Assembly (NCBI RefSeq): GCF_049243985.1
Contig: NC_135373.1
Span: forward strand, 93,305,213 to 93,369,212
Length of the DNA stretch: 64,000 nucleotides
DNA from: Paroedura picta
Taxonomy: Eukaryota > Chordata > Lepidosauria > Squamata > Gekkonidae
Direction: 5' to 3'
Made by a program: the position numbers and the translations under genes. Positions 51,501 through 62,667 of this stretch are shown in pieces. Positions within the stretch are counted from its first letter, which is position 1; each line of letters opens with the position of its first letter. The notes beneath the pieces were generated by a model. The model ran no database searches. It was given only the letters and a program-made list of their open reading frames with translations, and had not been told where the DNA came from.

Positions 51501-54500
51501 AAGCCCAAACGTCTGCTCAGGGTGAGGGCACATGAAGATATTAGGTAGGATTGGAAGGAGAACTGCTCCCTAAGGATCTTCGCGTAAGAGTTGTCGGTGG
51601 CTTGATGATCTCTCTCCTATTGCTACCCTCTGTCTGCGATCCCAGAGAAAGGAGATTAGCCACTGAAGAGCTGTCCCCCATATCTCAGCATCACCAATTA
51701 ACTTTCTCGCTGCATCCCTTGGTAGTTACTTTCTTCCCAGGCTTCCAACTGTTTTATCTAAACTTTCTAAATATCTCTGTATGTAACTCACCAAGCTATT
51801 CTGCCCCCTTTTTTCAGTCATTTAGGTACCTTTTGGAACCCTCCGTTTGCTACCTATTGTTCCTTCAGCTAGAACACGAAGGTTTTTCAACAAAACAGAT
51901 TACTTTTTCCCCTTTACAGAAAGTGGAACATTAATACTGATGATGTTGTACGTTGCATTCATTGATTTGGCCGCAGCATTTGATTCTATAGATAGGCAGT
52001 GCCCATGGCAAAAATTAGCAGACTTGAACATAGATAGGCGGCTACTATTTCTGCTGCGGGAGTTGCACTTTGACACTTATGCTCAAATTAGAGTGGGAAT
52101 TTCTGGCTCCATAACTAACAAAATTCCAACATGCAAGGGCGTCAAGCAGGGATGTGTGTTAGCTCCCCTGTTGTTTAATTAATATATAAACAACATCATA
52201 GAAAGACTCTCTGGCCCACAATTTGTTTTTTCTACACTAGGAGGTAAAAAATTATCTATTTTACTTTATGCAGATGACATGGCCCTAATTTCCCTCACAA
52301 AAATTGGGATGCAAAGACTACTACAACAATTTGGTGTTTATTGTAAAGAAGAAGGTCTTAAAATAAACTATGATAAGACAAAAGTAATGGTCTTTTAAAA
52401 AGGGGCCAAAAACTTATCTTGGAGCTTATCTGGAAATTCTGTTAACCAGTGCAATTCATTTAAATATCTGGGTATCACATTTAGTGAGAGCCTGAATTGG
52501 AAACTTCATCTGGACACCATTAGTGCCTCTACAACATGCCTACTGGGCACTATTCTGAAGTTTTATTATACAACAGGAGGCTTCCTCATTGATTCAGTCC
52601 TCAAATTATACAGGTGCAAGGTTATCCCCATCTACTGTATGGAGTAGAGGTGTGGGGATGGAAGGAAAACGTCATATCTAGGCTAGAATTTGTTCAAAAT
52701 ACCTTCTTAAGGCGAATTCTAGCCCTACCTAGGGGAACTCCGGCTGTTTTGATGAGGGCAGAAACAGGTCTACCTTCTCTTAAGGCCCGAGTACATTTTG
52801 CAATCCTAAAATTGTGGAGAAACCTTAGGGTACAAACTTAGTCATCAGTCCTTTAATATAATGTTATCTAAGGATCCAGTACGGCATAGCCTTATTAATA
52901 GCCTTCTTGCACGCTACTCCATCCCTGATGACCTCCTAAATCCTTCAGCTAATAACTCTCACCTTAGAGACTGGATCTTCAAAAGTGATGCCCAGTTAGA
53001 CAGAATGCAAATTTTGAAAATTAAGTCAGCAACATGGTTCAAGCAGTTTAAATATGACCACCGTAGATCTTATCTAATTAAGATCACTAACCATAATCTC
53101 AAAGCAGCTTTTACATCACTTCGATTTGAAACGACGCCCAAAGTATTGGTGGGCCATTTTAGCTGTACGCCAAAAAAACAGTGTTTTTATATTTGTGGTG
53201 CACAAGCTCTGAAGGATCTACCCCACTACATCTTTGACTGCTTACTTTATGCTCAACCCAGGGCCAAATTCTTCAATGAGATCTTACGGGATTCTAACCT
53301 TCCCTCTGTTGCTGAAAAGACAGTCTCTTTTATCTGACCAGGTTGATAATGTAACATATAAAACCGCTCTATTTGCAAGGAAAATAAGGGCTAATGTTAC
53401 AACCACTAAGGCAGCCTCTTAATACTCTTGTACTCTGTAGTCATGTATGCTGTTTCAGTTCTTTGGTCTTAAATTTTATATTTTTTATACAGTCCCTTTT
53501 ACTGATTGTAAATTTTTGTAAAGGCCTATGGCTATATACAAATAAATCTATCTATCTGTCTGTCTACTGATGATACCTTTGCTCCTCCAGAAACCAAAAT
53601 GCTCAAGAACATTCCATAATATCCAGAGCAGCTAAACAATCACTACCAGAAATTGTACATCTTTAATACATTGTAGCACAGAAAATGGACAAAGGGATCC
53701 CTTTACCATATGCTGGAATCTCAATTAGCATGGTTTATAGACAATTAAGATTTATAGCTCTTAAAGGGAAAAGCGCTAAGATCCTTGAGAGAGAGACCGC
53801 CGGACCCCTATTCTATTTATTTACTACATTACCTGAACCGCTTAAGGTGTAGTCGCAGAACTTGAGGTAGTCGACATACCATAAGCTGCTTTTGTGCTTC
53901 TGTAAGTATAACTGGCTTGGAAGAAAACTTTCTTCGTTTTGCTGAAATAAGCGACAAAAAAAATACCTTCCACTTAAATACACAATAGACCAAGTCCTAC
54001 ATTAAAATGTACACAATTTGGGTAACGTGCTTCAAAACAGATTCTCTTGGTCTGCATTTCATTCTACTCAATGATAAAGGAATTTATGAAAACACACAGT
54101 TACACAGAATCAATTTCTTGAGCTATCCTACAAATATTGTTTTGACTAAAAGAATTTAGAATACAACTACATAATGTATGTAGTCAGTAGTTATATGAGG
54201 TATAACACAATACCGCTGGTTAAACTTGATTTTATCTTTATATACTTATGTTAGAAGTTGCTCAAAGTTCAAAGCTGCATTTTTACTGTTATTGTTGAAT
54301 GTGCACAAAAATGTTTTTTTCTCATTTTTTAAAAGAAAGTGCATAGATAGTACTAGTATTCTTAATTGATGCTAGTTCACATTTTATATGGAGAACAGAT
54401 GTATGAGTACATACTGCCTTTACTCACTGTTGCACTGGTCACAGGCGTATATCTTTCCTTCTAGGGCTTCTGTCTCTGTAAATTTGGCCAACATTTCTGT

Positions 54501-57500
54501 CAACAAACAGGGATACTGACATGTTGACTCTTTCCCATTGCAGTGGTATCTTTCAGGAAATTCCAGTGACAGATCCCAGAATGGTTCTATAGTATTTGAC
54601 TTATTATCGCAAACAAGACATGTAACCTGTAAAGATAAACCATTGCTTAAATTGGAAGCAGAAGCACTATTTCGCTTATAACAGACATGTCCGCTAAGGT
54701 GGGATGGGGATATGACACTTGTTTATGAAACTATACACAGAGTGACAAAAATGAATAGAGAGAATTTTGTTTCCCTCTCCCATGGGCACCTAAACTGCCA
54801 AGCACACAAAATAGTTGATGCCTAGTAGATTCAGGAGATTAAAAAAATACAGCCAAGGTCAATAGTGCAAAAATAGGTAACAATATATTTTATTAATTCA
54901 ATTTCCAAACACCCCCTGCACATTTCACCAACACACTTCATCAGGTGAATCTGGAGCATATAAGACTGAGCTTACATAAGTGTAGTTAAAATTATATAAT
55001 TAGGGTTTTATATTAAAAGTTTAATTCCAGCCCCTAAAACAGCAGGCTCATACAAAACTGCTAGAGCTTATTCTGCCCTCAAGATTGCACAAGGAAGAGA
55101 AACTCTGTGTAAAGAAGAGAGAAAAGATAAGGCTAGTGTCTAGCACCCAACAAGTTTTGGCTCAAAATTAAAGAAATCTTTTTTTTCTGTGCATACTCGA
55201 GGCACTGATGCCTAAAGTGTTAAATTTGTCTTTAGAACTGTATCAGCTTCTGTAAATTCAACTGGATAGCAGAACATAGTAAGTTCTTCCAGTGATAATT
55301 GGCTACTGATCTTCATTCTTTTTGAAGAATGACTGCAAGATGAACAAGTCTATAACATTCATTTGGGCACAGAAAAAATAATTATTTGAGCCAAAACCTG
55401 TGAGTGCTAGACCATCGTATCTCTGTTTTTTGACAAGGAATTTCTCTTCCTTGTGCAACTCCAAGAACAGAATAAGTTCTAGCGGTTTTGTATATAACTG
55501 CTATTTTAGTACCTGCATTTTAATTTTTAATACAAAATCTTAGTTATATAATTATACTCACTGTTATTATATATTACAGATTCCCTGATGAAGCCTGCTG
55601 ATGAAACCGAACAGAATAATAAAGAATATTTTAATCTGATTTTTCAACATTGGTCTTAGCCCTACTTTTTATCTCCTGTGACTGGTGTGGTTCTTTATTT
55701 TCTTGTTGCATAGCAGATGCAGGATGGACAAAAACCCCTTCTTCACACAATGACAAATTAATCTACAGAACTCACTGACACTGAGTGTAGCTATGGCTAT
55801 TAGTTCCATTGACTCTGAAAGAGAATTAGAAAAATGAATGGAGGTTAGGTCCTGCAGTGGCTCTTATGACCCCAGGAAGACCCTTCTTTGAGCCAGTGCT
55901 GCTGACCTTATTTTTTATTCTGTGCTTTGAAGCCTAAATAAAAGTTATAGGATTTCACTGTTTAAATAATTTAATAAAGCTGGACATTTGAACACATGAA
56001 ACTGCCCTTAGTCTTTCACATCTCCTACTGCCATATCTTTTAACTGGAGATACTGGGGACTGAACATGGGATGCCAAGCAGATGTTCTACCACTGAGCCA
56101 CAGGTAGTGCCTGTAACACTACTGCCCAATGAAAGGTCCTTGTATTATTATCACTTTGGTACTTATAGCTGCTGCATCAAGAAATAGTTTGGTGTCATGG
56201 TTAGGAGTGGCAACTTCTAACCGGATGAGCAAGATTCGATGCCCTACTCCCCCACATGCAGACAGCTGGGTGATCTTAGGATAGTCACAGTTCTGATAGT
56301 GCTATTCTAACACAGCAGCCCTGTCAGGGCACTCTCAGTCCCACCTACCTCACAGGACGCCTGCTGCGGGGAGAGGAAAGGAAGGCGATTGTAAGCCACT
56401 TTGAGACTCCTTCTCTGGTAGTGAAAAGTGGGATATAAAAAACAACTCTTTATTCTATAGTTTCAGAGGCCTGAAACAAATCTCAGGAGCTGGTTACTGC
56501 TGTTTATGTCTCCATGGTTTCTGAAAAAGGCTCTCAAGTACATTTCTGAGTCTAAAAATCAATTTGAATCAGAGTGATAACAAGGTATCATGACCATACT
56601 TTTATAAAAAAGCAATAAATATTGTAACATGTAGGTAAAAATTAAGATAGCATTCCTGTATGCAATCCAAAAGTTTCATTAATTCTAGAACTAAATTTAA
56701 AATAGAATAAATACAAAGCACAGTTAAATTATTTTACACTTGAGAGTTTATACACTTTAGCTTATTTTACACTTGAGTTTTTCTTTCATGGTATCCAAAA
56801 ATGAAACTACTCTAGAAAACCAGCAGTTTCCTGGGAGCTCCCTATCAAAACATTATAAAGATCCTTTTATAAAGATCCAAAGATGATGTGGTTTATGGTA
56901 TGTATTTTTGTCATGTCAATGCCAAATGGGTTGCACAGCGTGCTCAGGAATACATCCTTATCAGATCAGCTCTAATATGCAACTGCTTCACAGAGATCAC
57001 TCCATATGATGCCATGTTTTAATGTCTGATCTTTATCTAGTACTTTATCCATAAAGTCTATCGCAAGCATTTAGGAACCAGCATGCTGGGAATACTGGGA
57101 GCATTCTGTTAAACAGCCATAGTTGCAAAAGACTATGGTGAACTTCACAAGCTTTTTACTCTAGAGCAGAGTCAAGTCAATGAAACTGCTCTATGTTAAC
57201 TAACTAATTAAATTAACTGAAATTTCAGTAGCTGTGCCCACCTTCTTAAAAGAAATTTAATAAGGAGATAGGATGTTGGTTAAATAAAATTGCTGAGGTT
57301 AAGATGATGAAGTAACGTAGCAAGTTGGTTTTTAAAAGATTGTACTGGGTAAGTAGAAAAGCTAAAGCAGCTGCGGAAATGTATGTTCCAAGCATTCATT
57401 ATACAAACCTCCCACAGCAATTCAAGTCAGCTTTGACCTGGAAAAAAACCCTCCTGTTCCAGATCTCCGTTTCTACTCATGTCTCAAATCACAACATGCT

Positions 57501-59990
57501 GCACTAGAATTCCTTCTACATTCTTTTGTCTAATGTTCTAATTTAAGAGTCCTTCAAGCCTCCAAGAAGCTGCTACAGCTGCCCAGCGTCTTTTGTATTC
57601 AAGAGTGGTTGGATACAGAATTCTGACCTGCTCTTTATAAACATTTCCCAAGAGCTTGTGCTATAATTACTGATTTGTCAAACCTATGAGGCAAACATAA
57701 TTTACAATCATTATTGCACGCCATTCCATTGATATAATATTAAAATCTTCCTCTGATGTTAATACTAAAGTTGCATTCATCAGCTATAGATCTTACAGCT
57801 CTGTCTACCTAAGACAGGTATTTTTTCAAATTCTGTTACTAGAATATCACCAGTAGCTACAGTATATTTGCTCTAGGTAGCAAAGTACTTGACAACTGTC
57901 TAGGTCAGCTTATTTCTGTTTGGGCAGGGAAAGCTAGATACCTGTTCTAAGCATAAGAAGTAGTGAAGATTAGCAGTATGTAATAGTAATGGAAGTATTC
58001 CTATTTTGAGAACTGTATGTTTGTAGCCAACATAGCACAGAAACTAATACTGTTATATCAGCCAATACTCTTAGAAACTGAAACTTTAGTTGGTGCACTT
58101 GGTCTGCAGTTAAGGGTTTATATTTTAAAACCTCTGTAAAAGGCAATTTCATATGTTCCTATATTTACCTTCCCAAGTTAAAATTAAGATAAAATACTTC
58201 AGACCCAAAATCTTGCCTGTGAGAGAGGTCCCAATATGTCTCTACAGAATTTATTATTTATTTATATTTATTGTATGGAATATGTATAATATAGCTAGAA
58301 GATCCTAAAAGTGGCTGTCAGGTAAGAGACATTTGGGGGTGGTTTGCCGTAGCCTGCTCTCTCATTGCCTTCCAAGTGCTAGCCAGGGCTGGCCCTGCTT
58401 AGCTTCTGAGATATGAAGGGGTTTGCCTGGGATGATTAATTTTGACAGGACATTCCTATACTTATATACCCTATATGTTTCACTTATCAGCTATTTCTGT
58501 CTTAATTCATTTCTTTATCATAATTCATTGCAGTATTTCTGTTATGACTACATCCAACGTACCTGACTTAAAAGCTGTCCTTGAAAAATGGTGTTGACTA
58601 CATTCAAAACCTGTTTAATGAGCTTTCTTTGAGAAGTGGGAATGAAAGCCGGACATTTTGTCCCAGCTGTCTCCAATTCCTGTTGTACTTTATCCAAAAG
58701 TTCACACAGAAATTCCTGAGCATCTTGCTGGGCATAACCACGGAAGGCTGGGATGAGTCTCCACACAGAATGGAGCATGGCAAAAGGAGATACCAAAGCC
58801 CACTTGCCAGACCACATTACTTGAAACAATGTATGTAGTTCATGACAAAGAGAAATATACTTTGAACTTGGCTCCTTAGGCTGAATAAGTTCCATATTTC
58901 TGCTATTTGATGCTCCACCACTTAAGCCTGAAGACACACTACATCGCCTTGTTGAAGAGGTCTTTGCCTTCACTTGACTTTTGTTCACATGAAACACAGA
59001 GCCAGCAACTGGAGGATGCTGCTTAAAGGATGATCTTGTTTTCCCACTTGCTGCAGCTGCTAACAATTCTTGAGTCTGGTTCAAATCAAGTTTTAAAAAA
59101 CATTCCCGAAATATGAGCAAATGACTCAACACCTGAAGAATAGAGTTCATATAGCATGTATTTCCCAGGTTCCTTAATCCTGTTACACCAGGAGTCACTG
59201 TAGGCCTTCGTTTAACTGGAGAGTCATTAATTTTTTTTAATCTCACTTCTTCTGAGGTAGCTGTGACTTTCAGCTCTATAGCAGAGTCCAAATGTTGGGG
59301 CATTTTTAGTGCACATAGAGATATTTCAGAAGATTCTTTACCTTGATTTTGCAAACGAAAGCTCTTCCTTGGGGGCATTTTTTCCATTTCTTCCTTCAAC
59401 TGGCGCTTTCGCTCCTCTCTTTTTTTCTTAGCATTGATTCTTCTTTCTTCTGCTGCTTCTCTTAGCTTCTCTTCCTCCAAAATTCTTTTGCCACTTGGTG
59501 TCTGTTCAAACCAAGATCTAAAAACTTTGCCCATTAATGCATGCCTCCTATGCCACAGAGCTGTGAACATACGGTCTTGATTATGAAGCAAAGCTTGTGC
59601 AGTATTATGGGAAAGATAATCACTTGTGCCCATTGATCGCAAAGTCCTGCCACTACGAGTAGTACAGTCATAGTTTTGACTCTTGATTGCACTTAATGTA
59701 CTTCGCAGGAGTTTTAAGTCACCAGTTGCATTATCATTAAGAACATAGTCATCACAAAGGTAGCAGAAAACATACAACTCATTAACTTCCAATGCCACAG
59801 GATGATTGCTTTCCTGAAAGTGCTTTAGTGCATGTTCTTCAATGTATCTTCCACAAGCCACATGTGAGCAGCTGAGGCAGGCCCATACAGATTCTGTAGT
59901 ATTGCATACCATGCAATGCCATTTGTGAGGGTTCACGATGGAATGATCCTGAGCAAGCCGCAGCCGTCCTACATGCTTACACTTATCCAT
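48366..59990 (-). CDS. USP44: Ubiquitin carboxyl-terminal hydrolase 44 (5 coding exons)
   Basis: Nuclear cysteine deubiquitinase that restrains APC/C-Cdc20 at the spindle checkpoint and removes ubiquitin from histone H2B. Coding exons, 5' to 3': 59990-58563, 54626-54428, 53941-53833, 49027-48822, 48565-48366. They total 2,142 nt, 713 residues, against 712 in human. Residues 4-79 form the ZnF-UBP domain with ligands C4/H6, C26/C29, C38/C41, C46/H53, H57/H63 and C76/C79. A basic, glutamate-rich helical segment spans about 170-205. The USP domain starts near 270: catalytic Cys279 in NLGNTCYMN (human Cys282), the finger cysteines in VTCLVCD and YACDQCN, catalytic His in GSGHYTAY and Asp in WVHCNDSKL. 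The ATG at 59,990 lacks the three extra N-terminal residues of human. Convergent with METAP2, as in human. Confidence 0.97.
48822..49027 (-). CDS. USP44: USP44 coding exon 4
   Basis: [34 protein letters not shown], then [16 protein letters not shown]. Acceptor tctttaag, donor gtatga. Contains the catalytic His. Confidence 0.95.
49212..49550. mobile_element. PIF-Harbinger-type MITE, CpG-rich (339 bp)
   Basis: Ends GGCCCATTATGCACGG and CCGTGCATAATGGGTC are inverted repeats (15 of 16), flanked by TAA on both sides (49,209-49,211 and 49,551-49,553), the Harbinger 3-bp target preference. The interior is unusually rich in CpG (for example GGGGCGGGGCGGGGCGCGAC). No transposase. It lies in USP44 intron 4 and could be mistaken for a CpG island; the open frames on both strands are by-products of its base composition. 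Confidence 0.88.
49625..49690 (+). repeat. LINE 3' tail
   Basis: ACTGTAAACTGCTCTGAGCC, GAGAGCAGTATAAAAATCAA and (ATAA)n, the L2/CR1-type end. Confidence 0.6.
49974..50187. mobile_element. hAT-like family H1 copy with perfect 8-bp target duplication
   Basis: Flanked by GTCTAGTC at 49,966-49,973 and 50,188-50,195. Starts CAGGCTTTTTCAACC and ends GTTGATAAAGGCTG. It is in reverse orientation to the 15,896 copy, with the family block GGTTTCTTGATAGCCCTGGA, and internally deleted. The duplication proves the hAT-type insertion mechanism for this family. Confidence 0.9.
50391..51560 (-). mobile_element. CR1/L2-type LINE, 3' part
   Basis: The minus strand encodes [15 protein letters not shown] (YADD-type box, here changed to YADK), [20 protein letters not shown], and SVSLHQV to [21 protein letters not shown], the palm and thumb of CR1/L2-type reverse transcriptase. 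The 3' end at the low coordinate is the usual GGTGGTATATAAATGCAATA sequence. The altered active-site residue and 5' truncation show that it is dead. It abuts another LINE of opposite orientation near 51,600-51,860. Confidence 0.85.
51860..53567 (+). mobile_element. LINE of unassigned clade, 5'-truncated
   Basis: The plus strand encodes reverse-transcriptase motifs [28 protein letters not shown] and a YADD box ([10 protein letters not shown]), then [34 protein letters not shown] and a C-terminal zinc knuckle [17 protein letters not shown]. Several stops and shifts separate these frames, so it is dead. The 3' end is AATAAATCTATCTATCTGTC. It resembles the LINE at 33,035 in thumb and knuckle. It occupies USP44 intron 4 antisense to the gene. 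Confidence 0.85.
53833..53941 (-). CDS. USP44: USP44 coding exon 3
   Basis: [36 protein letters not shown]. Acceptor ttatttcag, donor gtaatg. It lies about 270 bp from the 3' end of the LINE inserted in the next intron. Confidence 0.94.
54428..54626 (-). CDS. USP44: USP44 coding exon 2
   Basis: [35 protein letters not shown], then [14 protein letters not shown]. Acceptor ctttacag, donor gtgagt. Encodes most of the zinc-binding finger of the USP fold. Confidence 0.94.
54832..55679. repeat. Head-to-head inverted pair of dispersed repeat family B
   Basis: Left arm 54,832-55,192 (minus) and right arm 55,367-55,679 (plus) are diverged reverse complements sharing CTGATGAAG...GATGAAAC or GGTGAAATG, GCACAAGGAAGAGAAA, TTGGCTCAAA and an outer end ATCTCCTG. 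Their 3' ends point outward and the 5' ends face each other across a 174-bp centre. No coding capacity. It lies in USP44 intron 2. The arrangement resembles inverted pLTR-like structures of Penelope-like elements, but the class is not proven. Confidence 0.75.
55987..56104 (-). repeat. tRNA-derived squamate SINE, internally deleted
   Basis: On the minus strand it starts GTGGCTCAGTGGTAGAACAT (A box) and CTGCTTGGCATCCCATGTTC, AGTCCCCAGTATCTCCAGTT, then jumps to the tail GGGCAGTTTCATGTGTTCA. It is a very common SINE of this group with its middle missing. Confidence 0.75.
56185..56452 (+). repeat. MIR/CORE-like SINE with L2-type tail
   Basis: Head GTCATGGTTAGGAGTGGCAA (A box), B-box-like GCAAGATTCGATGCCC, CAGCTGGGTGATCTTAGGAT, then CCTACCTCACAGGACGCCTG and a tail GTAAGCCACTTTGAGACTCC, GTGGGATATAAAAAACAACT. 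This is the tRNA head + core + L2-like tail layout of MIR-type SINEs, well preserved. Confidence 0.8.
56465..58336 (-). other. USP44 intron 2, unassigned part
   Basis: About 1.9 kb of AT-rich intron without recognisable repeat, RNA gene or exon. Confidence 0.6.
58337..58440 (-). repeat. 5S-rRNA-derived SINE
   Basis: On the minus strand: ATATCTCAGAAGCTAAGCAG, GGCCAGCCCTGGCTAGCACT and TGGAAGGCAATGAGAG, clearly like 5S rRNA (CTCGGAAGCTAAGCAGGGTC, CTGGTTAGTACTTGGATGGG). About 120 bp from USP44 coding exon 1. Confidence 0.8.
58563..59990 (-). CDS. USP44: USP44 coding exon 1
   Basis: 476 codons from [10 protein letters not shown] to FQGQLLSQ; donor gtacgt on the minus strand at 58,562-58,557. Holds the whole zinc finger, the basic linker and the first half of the USP fold including the catalytic Cys. 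The frame continues four codons into the intron. Confidence 0.96.
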
Positions 59991-60017
59991 TGTCAATATT
60001 GCAATGTTGATGAAATA
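59991..60017 (-). other. USP44: USP44 5' UTR piece and splice acceptor
   Basis: On the minus strand GCATTTCTGTAG ends at 60,018, a good acceptor 28 nt upstream of the ATG. I infer that the first coding exon starts at 60,017 and that an untranslated exon lies further upstream, possibly outside the window. Confidence 0.6.
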
Positions 60018-60264
60018 CTACAGAAATGCATTATCCAAGCAGTTCCCTGGTGCTTGCATTTTGACCTGCAAGTGAAATTAACAATTAGTGCTGCATACAC
60101 TGCATATATTGCTCACACAATTATATTCATTTTTTTAAAACTGTCATTCTGGTTTACTTAAATCAAATGGTTAACTAAAGTGTAAAAATTATCAGTTTGA
60201 ATCAGAACACACTATAGCTCCTAGAGGTTCTCACATGAAACACACAAATGCACAATGAAAGAAA

Positions 60265-60478
60265 TCAGAGTCCAGTAGCACCTTTAAGACCAACAAAGGT
60301 TTATTCAAGGCGTGAGCTTTCGAGTGCAAGCACTCTTCGTCAGACTAAGTCAAATACGAAGACTGCTTGCACTCGAAAGCTCACGTCCTGAATAAATCTT
60401 TGTTGGTCTTAAAGGTGCTACTGGATTCTGATTTTATTGTGCTACTTCAAACCAACACGGCTACTCATTTGAATCTAT
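60265..60478. repeat. Head-to-head inverted pair of dispersed repeat family A, with 14-bp target duplication
   Basis: Flanked by CACAATGAAAGAAA (60,251-60,264 and 60,479-60,492), perfect. The left arm is minus and the right arm plus; both contain CAAGCACTC-type palindromes, GAAAGCTCACG and TGTTGGTCTTAAAGGTGCTA, with outward 3' ends. The whole inverted pair therefore inserted as one unit. The minus-strand core at 60,316-60,343 reads CTGACGA, stem GAGTGCTTGCACTC, GAAAGC. Confidence 0.9.
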
Positions 60479-60492
60479 CACAATGAAAGAAA

Positions 60493-61499
60493 GTTCAGTT
60501 ATTATCCCAATAGCATTAAATGAATTTAATCTTAGAACTGTCCACAGTGTAATTAAACAGGACCCTTATCAGAAACATGGTCTTGATACATACATATATA
60601 TCACAGCTTGATTTTTAGCCTACTAAAAGCTCAGTTTTAGTAAAAGCAGAGAACAATGTAAATGGAAGTAGGGAAGACCCTGCTAACAGGCTAGCAGCAG
60701 CCCAGTAAGACCAAGCTGAATTTATCCTCTGCTCATAGATACTTAAGGTGTTTATACTGATTCCCAAGCATGTGAACACTCCTTATGCTGTGGCTAGAGC
60801 TGGTAGGAAGATCTGTTAACACAGAGAAAGAGAGGAGAACCTGCTCTATATTCAAAAGCCTAATCTTCTGTTTTTTCCTTTATTTCTGTATTTTGAGACA
60901 CTCTGAGTCCCCATTGAGGAGAAAAGTGACAGATTCAATAACACAAAACAAACAAGATTCCATGAAAACCCTCCCCCGCCCCCTTTATAGTTATTACTGG
61001 GACAATACCATTACCTACCGTGCTGCCCTTGATAAAAGAACACTTGTATGACAACAGCATCATGTAATAAATCCTTTCCATCTCAGGGAATGACGAAAAT
61101 GAAAGTAAGATAGCCCCAAGGACCTGCTGCAGTATTCTAGCCATAAAGGCAACTCCATACACCTAGCATAGGCAAAATGCTTAACTGACAAAAGCACGTG
61201 GGGTAATATAAACTTGAGAGACAAGTAGTACACACCTAGGGAACTCTTAAATGCTTGCATCTCACAGAAGCCACTGTAGCATTATAATCTAATCTGCTAC
61301 CATTATAAGAAATGCACACACACATTATGACAATTGTCCATACAGGCAAGATGTTATTTTTTCAGAAGCTAAAGATCCAGAATGAGAAGAATTGAACCAG
61401 ATGTCAAAAGCAATGCAGTCCAGAGAGAATATCATCACTGAATAAGTATTCTTTAAAAATCAGGAATGTTCTCCTTCAATATAAGATTTTTAGAAGTAA
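60493..61499. other. USP44 upstream intron or 5' flank, unassigned
   Basis: No exon, promoter-like CpG cluster or named repeat recognised; AT-rich. Confidence 0.5.
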
Positions 61500-61790
61500 G
61501 GAAGGGAGGGGGTCCACAAACTCCCCCCTTTAGTCTTAATGTTGGCTACAAGCCAGGGAATCGGCCCCTTCCATTGCTCCCCTGCAGGGCATGAGTGGGT
61601 TCTCTCATAGTTTCTGTGCCTGAGAGGGATGGAGCCTGCACGCCTACTCCGCCTCCTATCTCTCCCTTCCCCTCAGTCCTCCTCGAGCGTGTTGGCGATG
61701 TCACTTCCAGTGGCACTTCTTGGTGTGTGGCCAGGAGGCATGGCCAGCTGACAAGACTTCCAGGGCTCCTCAAAGCTTGAAAAATTCAGA
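61500..61790. mobile_element. hAT-like fragment related to the 37,586 element
   Basis: GCGATGTCACTTCCAGTGGC, GGCATGGCCAGCTGACAAGA and CAGGGCTCCTCAAAGCTTGA are the reverse complement of the 37,586 interior (TCAAAGCGTC..., CAGCTGGCC). GC-rich. Ends not clear. Confidence 0.5.
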
Positions 61791-62564
61791 GAAGATATAA
61801 CTGGTGAGCAAGAATTTACTCATAAATGGCATGGAATAAGGGATGAGCAGGGAGGTGGTCAAATCTGAACAAAAAAGAAAGCTGGCAAAGCTGAAGAAAA
61901 ATGGAAACAAAATAATCATCAAGAGACCAGTGAAACTTTCCAAGCTGAACTTTGAATAGCTACTGGTAAAAAGCTATTTTCTAGAAAAACAATTCCTTTC
62001 TTCAGAAAACTTATAACTGTATGAAAATAAGAAGATCTGAACAACAAAATAAGCCTGTTAACAAACAAGAGTATATCCAACATCCAAAGAATTCTTACCA
62101 CTCTATTGAGCTGTTACAATGAACATCTTTTTCACAATCAATGCCTATCATGGGATTTTTTGAAGCCCACCAGGAGGCTGGCTTCCCTAGCTAAGAGCTA
62201 CTATACCTGGATCCAGTGCAAGGACTGTGCTCACTCTGCACAACGATTCCTTTCTTCCCATGTTGCCCCTTGCCCTAGCAGCCATTTCCTATCCTGGAAC
62301 AATATATGCACAGGTCTTGCTAGGATTGCCAACCTCCTGTGATGCCTGGAGATCTCCCAAATTGACAAGTGTTCTTGAAATCACACCCCTGAAAATTGCT
62401 GCTTTGTATGGTGGCCTTTATGACAGCTGAGAGGAATCCTTCCTTGTTTTGCTCAGCAAGGTACTGCACACACAAAAATGAAACTAACTTATTTAACAAA
62501 CATTTTATTTATCTTATGAATGATGCCATGCACACTGTTAACATGTGACTTTGGGTGGCACGAC

Positions 62565-62662
62565 ACGAAGGCATGGCCAGCTGACATCACTTCCAGGGTA
62601 ACTCAAAGCTTGAAGAATATTTCAGGGGTTACTCCATAGTCAAAAGGTTGGGAAGACTGGGT
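62565..62662. mobile_element. hAT-like fragment related to the 37,586 element
   Basis: GGCCAGCTGACATCACTTCC, AGGGTAACTCAAAGCTTGAA and the terminus AAAAGGTTGGGAAGACTGG, the reverse orientation of the 37,586 left end. Confidence 0.6.
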
Positions 62663-62667
62663 TAAAG

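Noticed and set aside
55585-55607. Full hammerhead ribozyme in repeat family B
   Set aside because: CTGATGA and GAAA are present, but the bases between them do not form a convincing helix II, so I do not call it a ribozyme.
58581-58838. 85-codon plus-strand open frame within USP44
   Set aside because: Antisense shadow of the first USP44 coding exon.
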